Source: SZUA-444 sp965226565 (lineage in GTDB: Bacteria; Bacillota; Clostridia; Oscillospirales; Ruminococcaceae). Taken from it: a DNA stretch of 64,000 nt. Of this stretch, positions 57,856-64,000 are shown piece after piece. Made by a program: the position numbers and the translations under genes. Location: positions 496,001 through 560,000 of the forward strand of contig CBDDDI010000004.1 of assembly GCA_965226565.1 (NCBI GenBank), read 5' to 3'. The notes under the pieces were generated by a model. The model made no database searches. It was not told where the DNA came from and was given only the letters and a program-made list of their open reading frames with translations. Numbering within the stretch: position 1 is the stretch's first letter; each line of letters begins with the position of its first letter.

Positions 57856-58731
57856 ATGCTGGAGGATTTATTTTCTGTTGTAAAAACAAGATTTAATGGA
57901 GCTGAACCTAAATCAGAAGAAAAAGCTAAATCAAATGTTCCAAGCAATATATTATATAAATGTCCTCGTTGTGGCAGCACAGAATTTATGGATGCTTTTG
58001 AAAAACGTAATAAGATTTGCTCATCATGTAATTATCATGCAAGACTTAATGCGTGGGAAAGATTAAATGTGACTGTTGACAAGGACAGTTTTAAAGAATT
58101 TGATAGAGATATGGTAAGTAAAAATCCAATAGAATTTCCATCTTATTCTGAGAAACAACAAAGTATTAGAGAAAAGACTAAATTAAAAGACGCTGTAATT
58201 ACAGGTACAGCAACTATAAAAGGCTATTCTACAGTTATAGGTGTTATGGACTCAAGATATATGATGGCTTCTATGGGAAGTGTTGTTGGTGAAAAAATCA
58301 CTAGAGCCATTGAATATGCAACAGAAAATAAAATGCCAATAGTATTATTTACAGCATCAGGTGGAGCTAGAATGCAAGAAGGAATTGTATCTTTAATGCA
58401 AATGGCAAAGACTTCTGGTGCAATAGCAAGGCATAATGAAGCTGGATTGTTATATATAACAGTTTTAACAGATCCAACAACAGGTGGAGTAACAGCATCA
58501 TTTGCGTCTCTTGGAGATATAATTATTGCAGAACCAAAAATACTTATTGGATTTGCAGGAAGAAGAGTTATTGAAGGAACAATAAAACAACATCTTCCGG
58601 ATGATTTTCAAACAGCAGAATTTATGCTTGAAAATGGATTTGTTGATATGATTGTTGAAAGAAAACGAATGAAACGTACTCTTTCTCATTTATTTAAACT
58701 TCACAATGTAAGGAGGATTAGTAATGAGTAA
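57856..58731 (+). CDS. accD: Acetyl-CoA carboxylase carboxyltransferase beta subunit AccD
   Basis: 291 residues. N-terminal zinc ribbon with CPRCGS and CSSC, followed by the carboxyltransferase domain (FTASGGARMQEGIVSLMQMA, TDPTTGGVTASFASLGDI). ATG 57856 follows AAGGAGTGAT. Overlaps accA by 8 bases, fitting the alpha2-beta2 complex. Confidence 0.96.
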   Translation: MLEDLFSVVKTRFNGAEPKSEEKAKSNVPSNILYKCPRCGSTEFMDAFEKRNKICSSCNYHARLNAWERLNVTVDKDSFKEFDRDMVSKNPIEFPSYSEKQQSIREKTKLKDAVITGTATIKGYSTVIGVMDSRYMMASMGSVVGEKITRAIEYATENKMPIVLFTASGGARMQEGIVSLMQMAKTSGAIARHNEAGLLYITVLTDPTTGGVTASFASLGDIIIAEPKILIGFAGRRVIEGTIKQHLPDDFQTAEFMLENGFVDMIVERKRMKRTLSHLFKLHNVRRISNE

Positions 58732-59530
58732 TCTTTCAGCTAGTCAACGTTTAGAAGTTATAAGAAATAAAAATAGGCCTACTGTTAATGATTATATTCC
58801 ATTAATATTTTCAGATTTTTTTGAAATGCATGGAGATAGATATTTTGGTGATGATGCATCAATAATAGGTGGTATTGCTAATTTTCATGGCACTCCAGTT
58901 ACTGTGATTACACAAGTTAAAGGTAGAAATTTAGAAGAAAATAAAAAAACTAATTTCTCTATGCCTCATCCTGAAGGTTATAGAAAAGCTTTAAGACTTG
59001 CAAAACAAGCAGAAAAATTTAATAGACCAGTTATTTGTTTGGTAGACACTCCTGGCGCTTACTGCGGAATTGATGCAGAAAAACGTGGCCAAGGAGAAGC
59101 TATAGCAAAAAATTTAATGGAATTTATGATGCTAAAAACTCCTGTTATTTCTATAATTTTAGGAGAAGGTGGAAGTGGTGGAGCATTAGCTTTAGGAGTT
59201 TGTGATGAGCTTGCTATTTTAGAAAATGCTTTATATTCTGTTATTTCACCAAGAGGTTGTGCTAGTATTTTGTGGAAAGATGCTTCTAGAGAAAAAGAAG
59301 CATGTGATGTACTTAAAATAACTGCTGAAGATATGATTGAATTAGGAGTTGCAGAAAAAATAATATGTGAGCCTTTAGATGGCGCACATGCTGATTTAGA
59401 GCAAACTGCAGAGAACATATCAGATTATCTTTCAGAAAGTTTGCAAAAATATTTACAAAAACCTATTGACGTTTTGTTAAATGAACGATATACTAAGTTT
59501 AGAAAAATAGGAGAGTTTGACAATCCTTAA
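58724..59530 (+). CDS. accA: Acetyl-CoA carboxylase carboxyltransferase alpha subunit AccA
   Basis: 268 residues, shorter than the E. coli protein (about 319) because the N-terminal helical part is reduced, as in other Clostridia. DTPGAYCGIDAEKRGQGEAI and ILGEGGSGGALALGVCDELA are diagnostic. Last gene of the operon. Confidence 0.96.
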   Translation: MSNLSASQRLEVIRNKNRPTVNDYIPLIFSDFFEMHGDRYFGDDASIIGGIANFHGTPVTVITQVKGRNLEENKKTNFSMPHPEGYRKALRLAKQAEKFNRPVICLVDTPGAYCGIDAEKRGQGEAIAKNLMEFMMLKTPVISIILGEGGSGGALALGVCDELAILENALYSVISPRGCASILWKDASREKEACDVLKITAEDMIELGVAEKIICEPLDGAHADLEQTAENISDYLSESLQKYLQKPIDVLLNERYTKFRKIGEFDNP

Positions 59531-59604
59531 TTTTAAAGAATTATATAGAGAGCGTTTGCTCCTTTATAATATACAAAAATGAATATAGAATGGAGGGGAA
59601 CAAT

Positions 59605-59832
59605 ATGGCATTTGAAAAAGTAAAAGAGATCATTGTTGACCAACTTGATGTTGATGAAGATAAAGTAACTATGGAAGCGTCTATAACCGAAGACCTTGGT
59701 GCGGATTCACTTGATGTAGTTGATTTGGTTATGTCACTTGAAGAAGAATTTGACATTGAAATCCCTGATGAACACGTTGAAAATGTAAAAACTGTTGGAG
59801 ATATAGTTAAATTCATTGAAGACAATGTTTAA
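59605..59832 (+). CDS. acpP: Acyl carrier protein
   Basis: 75 residues, acidic. The phosphopantetheine-accepting Ser is in DLGADSLDVVDLVMSLEEEF. ATG 59605 with GGAGGGGAACA upstream. A TATAAT at 59575-59580 without a clear -35 may give it an extra promoter. Followed by its own terminator. Confidence 0.96.
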   Translation: MAFEKVKEIIVDQLDVDEDKVTMEASITEDLGADSLDVVDLVMSLEEEFDIEIPDEHVENVKTVGDIVKFIEDNV

Positions 59833-59841
59833 TTAGAAATT

Positions 59842-59876
59842 AATAACCTTTCACTTTTGTGGAAGGTTATTTTTAT
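59842..59876 (+). terminator. Terminator after acpP
   Basis: AATAACCTT (59842-59850) pairs with AAGGTTATT (59863-59871), extended by CAC/GTG, then T-rich sequence. Confidence 0.85.
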
Positions 59877-59895
59877 TTTATAAGAATTTTTACAC

Positions 59896-59923
59896 TTGAA
59901 ATATATTTTTAAAATGATATAAT
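59896..59923 (+). promoter_or_regulatory. Promoter of the small membrane gene and proS
   Basis: TTGAAA (59896-59901), 16-bp spacer, TATAAT (59918-59923). Transcription should start near 59930. Confidence 0.7.
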
Positions 59924-59951
59924 TAAGTATATGTGCGTTAAAGGAGTGAGA

Positions 59952-60203
59952 TTGGTGGTACTTGATATTAATTTTGATACAGTAAAAGTTTTAGGTAAAT
60001 TTAGTTTAATTGCATTAGGATTGTTATTTGTTGTTTTTCTTGTTGCAGTAATTACACCTTGGCTTGCTCGTAAAATAGATGGTATAAGAAATAATCCCGA
60101 AAGGGTAAAGAAAAGTAATTATGATTTTGATAAAGACGAAGTCAAAAGTATATATGAGGCTCAAGATACACAAGATAAGGAGAATTTAGATGGCAAAAAA
60201 TAA
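59952..60203 (+). CDS. Small membrane protein of unknown function
   Basis: 83 residues from TTG 59952 (AAGGAG at 59941-59945); GTG 59955 is equally possible. ATG 59931 falls on the predicted transcription start and has no ribosome site, so it is unlikely. One membrane span at about residues 14-36 (FSLIALGLLFVVFLVAVITP) is followed by a charged cytoplasmic tail rich in Asp and Lys (SNYDFDKDEVKSIYEAQDTQ). It overlaps proS by 14 bases. I do not recognise the family. Confidence 0.65.
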   Translation: MVVLDINFDTVKVLGKFSLIALGLLFVVFLVAVITPWLARKIDGIRNNPERVKKSNYDFDKDEVKSIYEAQDTQDKENLDGKK

Positions 60204-61632
60204 AAAGATGGTTGATACAATTACTTCAATGGATGAAGATTTTGCTAAGTGGTATACTGATATAGTAAAAAAAGCAGAACTTATTGAATATACAAGTGTA
60301 AAAGGATGTATGGTTATACGCCCATATGGTTATGCAATTTGGGAGAATATTCAAAGAATACTTGATGGAATGTTTAAAGAAACAGGACATGAAAATGTTT
60401 GTATGCCTATGTTTATTCCTGAAAGTCTGCTACAAAAAGAAAAAGATCATGTTGAAGGATTTGCTCCAGAAGTTGCATGGGTGACTCATGGAGGAAACGA
60501 AAAACTTGAAGAAAAATTATGTGTAAGACCAACTTCAGAAACATTGTTTTGTGAACATTACGCAAATATAATTCATTCTTATAGAGATTTGCCAAAACTT
60601 TATAATCAATGGGTTTCTGTTGTGAGATGGGAAAAAACAACACGTCCATTTTTACGTTCAAGAGAATTTATCTGGCAAGAAGGTCATACAATTCATGCTA
60701 CAGCTGATGAAGCTATTGAAGAAACAGAAAAAATGCTTAATGTTTATGCTGAGTTTTGTGAAAAATATATGGCAATGCCTGTTGTCAAAGGTAAGAAAAC
60801 TGAAAGTGATAAATTTGCTGGAGCTGTTGCTACTTATGCAATTGAAGCATTGATGCATGATGGAAAAGCTTTGCAAGCTGGAACTACTCATTATTTTGGA
60901 GATGGATTTGCTAAAGCTTTTGATATAGAATATACTGATAAAGAAAATAAGAAAGTTAATCCTTTCCAAACTTCTTGGGGAGTTACAACAAGACTTATTG
61001 GTGCGCTAATTATGGTTCATGGTGATGATAATGGTTTGGTTTTACCTCCAGCAATTGCACCAATCCAAGTTGTTATTTTGCCAATTGCACAGCATAAAGA
61101 AGGTGTGCTTGAAAAAGCAAATGAACTTAAAGATCAAATTTCAAAATTTGGAGTTAGAGTTAAACTTGATGATAGTGATAATTCTCCTGGATGGAAATTT
61201 GCTGAATATGAGATGAAAGGTGTTCCTGTACGTCTTGAAATAGGACCTAAAGATATTGAAAATAATCAATGTGTGCTTGTAACAAGACATAACAGAGAAA
61301 AAACTGTTGTTAAACTTGATGAATTAGAAAATGCAATTGCAGAAAAATTGCAAGAAGTTCGTGATGGATTGTTTGATAAGGCAATTGAAAATAGAGAAAA
61401 TAAAACTTATCAATGCATAAGCATGGAGCAGATTGTTAAGTCTTTAGAAGAAAAAGGCGATGGATTTGTAGAAGCTATGTGGTGTGGCGATGAGGAATGT
61501 GAAAATAAGATTAAAGAAGTTACAGGAGTAGGATCAAGATGTATTCCACAAAATAGTAAAGAGATTTCTGATGTATGTGTATGTTGTGGAAAACCTGCAA
61601 AATACATGGTTTTATGGGGAAAAGCATATTAA
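60190..61632 (+). CDS. proS: Prolyl-tRNA synthetase, archaeal/eukaryotic type (ProS type 3)
   Basis: 480 residues. It is the short form without the bacterial editing insertion. Class II motifs: motif 2 VVRWEKTTRPFLRSREFIWQ region and motif 3 at the end of the catalytic core; the C-terminal zinc-binding domain has Cys in MWCGDEECE and CVCCGKPAKYMVLWGKAY. It charges tRNA-Pro. ATG 60190 lies inside the end of the small membrane gene with AAGGAG upstream. Confidence 0.95.
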   Translation: MAKNKKMVDTITSMDEDFAKWYTDIVKKAELIEYTSVKGCMVIRPYGYAIWENIQRILDGMFKETGHENVCMPMFIPESLLQKEKDHVEGFAPEVAWVTHGGNEKLEEKLCVRPTSETLFCEHYANIIHSYRDLPKLYNQWVSVVRWEKTTRPFLRSREFIWQEGHTIHATADEAIEETEKMLNVYAEFCEKYMAMPVVKGKKTESDKFAGAVATYAIEALMHDGKALQAGTTHYFGDGFAKAFDIEYTDKENKKVNPFQTSWGVTTRLIGALIMVHGDDNGLVLPPAIAPIQVVILPIAQHKEGVLEKANELKDQISKFGVRVKLDDSDNSPGWKFAEYEMKGVPVRLEIGPKDIENNQCVLVTRHNREKTVVKLDELENAIAEKLQEVRDGLFDKAIENRENKTYQCISMEQIVKSLEEKGDGFVEAMWCGDEECENKIKEVTGVGSRCIPQNSKEISDVCVCCGKPAKYMVLWGKAY

Positions 61633-61651
61633 TTTATAATATAATATTGAT

Positions 61652-61684
61652 AAAGAGAACTTTAATTATAAAGTTCTCTTTTAT
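61652..61684 (+). terminator. Terminator after proS
   Basis: AAAGAGAACTTTA (61652-61664) pairs with TAAAGTTCTCTTT (61669-61681), a 13-bp stem followed by T-rich sequence. Confidence 0.85.
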
Positions 61685-61778
61685 ATTATAAAAGTAGTAT
61701 AGTATGTTTGTTGTGAAATTGCACAAAATAATATTGATATATCAGTATAATTTCTATATTAATTTTTAAAACAAAATG

Positions 61779-61807
61779 TTGTATTTAGTCTTGATTCGTG
61801 TTACAAT
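61779..61807 (+). promoter_or_regulatory. Promoter of the S10 operon
   Basis: TTGTAT (61779-61784), 17-bp spacer, TACAAT (61802-61807). An upstream TATAAT at 61746-61751 lacks a good -35. The start near 61814 leaves a leader of about 330 nt. Confidence 0.7.
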
Positions 61808-61813
61808 AGTTCT

Positions 61814-62142
61814 TGCGTGACTGCAACAGATATGCGATGAAGCAAAAGGTTGCGAGCGGTATGCTCGGTAATTTTTGTGGAGTATGTCCGATTTTAAACC
61901 GGGCGACTGTAATAACGAACACTGTATGTGTCTTAAGCTTTGCTTGCGAGAGTTTGAGCTGATCATTTTGTGTGTCATTACTTGGTCTTAAATTGTTTAA
62001 CAATCCCCGGAAAACGACAAAAAGTTTTCTGGGTTTTTTGATGACATAAAGACGAAACACACGGGAACGTGTTACGGATTATAGATATTGTTTACTAAGC
62101 AATAATGCCCCCAATTATTAAACCCTTAAGGAGGCGATTTAA
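61814..62142 (+). promoter_or_regulatory. S10 operon leader with internal attenuator
   Basis: About 330 nt, rich in short hairpins (AAGCTTTGCTT; ACACGGGAACGTGT near 62059). An intrinsic terminator lies at 62006-62039. CCGGG at 61899-61903 could pair with CCCGG at 62006-62010 and prevent the terminator. This looks like a ribosomal-protein autoregulation leader, with L4 (rplD product) the expected ligand by analogy with E. coli; the ligand is inference. Confidence 0.6.
62006..62039 (+). terminator. Intrinsic terminator inside the S10 leader (attenuator)
   Basis: CCCGGAAAAC (62006-62015) pairs with GTTTTCTGGG (62024-62033) with one G-U pair, followed by six T residues at 62034-62039. It is 104 bases before rpsJ. 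Confidence 0.85.
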
Positions 62143-62457
62143 GTGGCAGTCAATGAAAAAATCAGAATTAAAATCAAGGGTTATGAGCATGGTGTTGTTG
62201 ACGCTGCAACAGCTAAAATTGTTGAAGCAGCAAAACGTTCAGGTGCTAAGGTTTCGGGTCCTATCCCACTACCTACTGATAAAGAAGTTATCACTATCTT
62301 GCGTGCTGTTCATAAGTACAAAGATAGCCGTGAGCAATTCGAAATGAGAACTCACAAAAGACTTATTGATGTTATCAGACCTACAAATGAGACAACATCA
62401 GCACTACAAAACCTTGAGCTTCCTGCAGGTGTAGACATCGTAATGGAAATAAAATAG
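62143..62457 (+). CDS. rpsJ: 30S ribosomal protein S10
   Basis: 104 residues. IRIKIKGYEHGVVDAATAKI and the VSGPIPLPTDKEVITILRAV region are typical; HKRLIDVIRPTNETTSALQN follows. The start is GTG at 62143 with AAGGAGG upstream. First gene of the S10-spc cluster. Confidence 0.97.
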   Translation: MAVNEKIRIKIKGYEHGVVDAATAKIVEAAKRSGAKVSGPIPLPTDKEVITILRAVHKYKDSREQFEMRTHKRLIDVIRPTNETTSALQNLELPAGVDIVMEIK

Positions 62458-62552
62458 TTTCCAACGGAAATCGTTATTTCGATTTCAAAACGAAGTTACA
62501 CGCAGGTCAAGTTGGTATTTGCCAACCAATAACCTAACTAGGAGGAAAAAAT

Positions 62553-63188
62553 ATGGAAAAGGCAATCATCGGTAAGAAAATCGGTATGACACAGATTTTC
62601 GATGAAACAGGAAAAGTAATTCCTGTAACAGTTGTTGAAGCTGGTCCATGTGTAGTTGTACAAAAGAAAACTGTTGAAAATGATGGTTACAAAGCAGTAC
62701 AACTAGGTTATGGCGAAATCCGTGCTAAATGTGTAAACAAACCATTAGCAGGACATTTTAAAAAGGCTGACGTTGCTTTAAAGAGAACTTTAAAGGAATT
62801 CAGACTTGATAACACTGACGAAGTTAATGTTGGTGATATCGTAAAAGCTGACGCTTTTGCTGAAGGTGACGTTGTAGACGTTCACGGAACAAGTAAAGGT
62901 AAAGGCTTCGCAGGAACAGTTAAGCGTTATAACAATGCGAAATTGAAGGAAACTCATGGTACAGGACCTGTTCACAGACATGCTGGATCAATGGGAGCTT
63001 GTTCATCACCATCACGTATTTTCAAAGGCAAAAAAATGCCAGGACAAATGGGTAATGAAAAAGTAACAGTTCAAAATCTAACAATTGTTAAAATTGACGC
63101 AGAAAATAATCTTATTGCAATAAAAGGTGCTATTCCTGGTCCTAAAAAAGGAACAGTAACAATCACTGATTGCATTAAGAAGGCTTAG
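62553..63188 (+). CDS. rplC: 50S ribosomal protein L3
   Basis: 211 residues. IIGKKIGMTQIFDETGKVIP at the N-terminus and the rRNA-contacting loop HGTGPVHRHAGSMGACSSPS. A 95-base gap before it contains the hairpins GAAATCG/CGATTTC and GTTGG/CCAAC, which might be regulatory. AGGAGG before the ATG. Confidence 0.97.
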   Translation: MEKAIIGKKIGMTQIFDETGKVIPVTVVEAGPCVVVQKKTVENDGYKAVQLGYGEIRAKCVNKPLAGHFKKADVALKRTLKEFRLDNTDEVNVGDIVKADAFAEGDVVDVHGTSKGKGFAGTVKRYNNAKLKETHGTGPVHRHAGSMGACSSPSRIFKGKKMPGQMGNEKVTVQNLTIVKIDAENNLIAIKGAIPGPKKGTVTITDCIKKA

Positions 63189-63205
63189 TGGAAGGGGGAA
63201 GTAAA

Positions 63206-63829
63206 ATGCCTAAAGTTTCTTTATTTGATATGGCTGGCAATGTGCTTGCTGACACTGAGCTATCAGAAACAGTGTTTGGAATAACTCCTAACAAAGAAGT
63301 TATGCACGCAATGGTAGTAAATTATCTTGCAAATCAAAGACAAGGTACACAATCAACACTTACACGTACAGAAGTTCGTGGAGGAGGAAGAAAACCTTGG
63401 CGTCAAAAAGGTACAGGCCATGCAAGACAAGGTTCTATTCGTGCGCCACAATGGGTACATGGTGGAGTTGCTCTTGGTCCAAAGCCTCGTAGCTACAGAT
63501 ACAGCCTAAATAAGAAAGTAAGAAGACTTGCAATGAAGTCAGCACTTTCATCAAAGGTAGCAGATAACAATGTTTTGGTTGTTGATTCTATTAAATTAGA
63601 AGAATTCAAAACAAAAACTGTTATCAACATGTTAAACTCTTTAAATGTTTCAGGCAAATCACTAATCGTTATGCCTGAGGTTGATAAGAAAGTAATTAAG
63701 TCAGCAGCAAACATTCCTGGTGTTAAAACAACTCTTGTTAATACACTAAATGTTTACGATATATTGAATTATGATAATTTTATTATTGTTCAAGATGCTG
63801 TTGCAAAAATTGAGGAGGTGTATGCATAA
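63206..63829 (+). CDS. rplD: 50S ribosomal protein L4
   Basis: 207 residues. The exit-tunnel loop TEVRGGGRKPWRQKGTGHAR with QGSIRAPQWVHGGVALGPKP is clear. In E. coli L4 also regulates its own operon. ATG 63206 has AAGGGGGAAG upstream; GTG 63188 is less likely. Stop and next start overlap (TAATG). Confidence 0.96.
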   Translation: MPKVSLFDMAGNVLADTELSETVFGITPNKEVMHAMVVNYLANQRQGTQSTLTRTEVRGGGRKPWRQKGTGHARQGSIRAPQWVHGGVALGPKPRSYRYSLNKKVRRLAMKSALSSKVADNNVLVVDSIKLEEFKTKTVINMLNSLNVSGKSLIVMPEVDKKVIKSAANIPGVKTTLVNTLNVYDILNYDNFIIVQDAVAKIEEVYA

Positions 63830-64000
63830 TGATAAAAACTGCACAAGATATTATCATTAAGCCAATCATCACAGAGCGTTCAATGGAATGTTTAGAGATG
63901 GGTAAATACACATTCAAGGTTGCTAAAAATGCAAATAAAATTGAAATTGCTAATGCTGTTCGTGAACTTTTCGGCGTAAAAGTTGCAAAAGTAAACACAA
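63829..64000 (+). CDS. rplW: 50S ribosomal protein L23 (3' truncated by window)
   Basis: 57 codons visible from ATG 63829, overlapping the rplD stop by one base: IIIKPIITERSMECLEMGKY then TFKVAKNANKIEIANAVREL, the L23 N-terminal half. AGGAGG lies upstream at the end of rplD. Confidence 0.95.
   Translation, partial: MIKTAQDIIIKPIITERSMECLEMGKYTFKVAKNANKIEIANAVRELFGVKVAKVNT

Noticed and set aside
59931..59951. ATG 59931 as start of the small membrane protein
   Set aside because: It coincides with the predicted transcription start and has the ribosome site downstream of it.
61766..62060. Minus-strand frames over the S10 leader
   Set aside because: Antisense to a structured leader; composition is not protein-like and no start signal is present.

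Overview
The window is about 30% GC DNA from a motile, low-GC Gram-positive bacterium of class Clostridia. The rRNA operon contains a full 16S gene whose signature stretches look most like the Oscillospirales/Ruminococcus side of the class; this is pattern recognition, not a search. Gene order, Shine-Dalgarno sequences of the AGGAGG type, frequent TTG and GTG starts, and sigma-A promoters with 17-bp spacers fit that placement. No mobile element, CRISPR array or pseudogene was seen.

Region 1 (1-42.2 kb) is almost entirely flagellar and chemotaxis genes. A ParA-type ATPase tail and a ComFB-like gene come first, ending at a terminator. A promoter at about 0.7 kb then starts the large fla/che operon: flgB-flgC-fliE-fliF-fliG-fliH-fliI-fliJ-fliK-flgD-(TIGR02530-type gene)-flgE-flbD-motA-motB-fliM-fliY-cheY-fliO-fliP-fliQ-fliR-flhB-flhA-fliA-two rod genes-cheC-cheD-fapA. 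A convergent minus-strand pair follows: a FliK/YlqG-like protein and a free FlhB C-terminal-domain (YlqH-like) protein. A divergent operon then holds cheA-cheW-cheR-cheB-cheW. A consensus sigma-28 promoter next drives flgM-flgN-flgK-flgL-(DUF6470)-fliW-csrA-fliD-fliS-(FliT/FlgN-like). fliL, flhF, flhG and flagellin are not in the window. The basal body, export gate, motor, hook, cap, chaperones, sigma-28/FlgM switch and FliW/CsrA module are present, as are both adaptation systems (CheR/CheB and CheC/CheD).

Region 2 (42.3-48.3 kb) holds tRNA-Arg(CCG), three tandem rrn promoters, 16S, tRNA-Ala(TGC), tRNA-Ile(GAT), 23S, 5S and tRNA-Asn(GTT).

Region 3 (48.3-59.9 kb) is type II fatty-acid synthesis. 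A CobO-like adenosyltransferase gene comes first. Then fabD lies alone on the minus strand, with a promoter that overlaps a plus-strand promoter and a perfect dyad. meso-Diaminopimelate dehydrogenase (ddh) sits between fabD and the fabH-fabK-fabG-fabF-accB-fabZ-accC-accD-accA operon, and acpP follows.

Region 4 (59.9-64 kb) holds a small one-span membrane protein coupled to proS, then a long S10 leader with an intrinsic terminator, then rpsJ-rplC-rplD-rplW (rplW cut by the window edge).

The best candidates for something undescribed are the structured RNA between the TIGR02530-type gene and flgE, the second FliK/FlhB-C-like pair on the opposite strand, the tandem CheY-binding (P2-like) domains in CheA, the Q/N-rich FliG extension, the ParA/ComFB pair heading the flagellar cluster, and the unexplained dyads at the fabD and fabH promoters.
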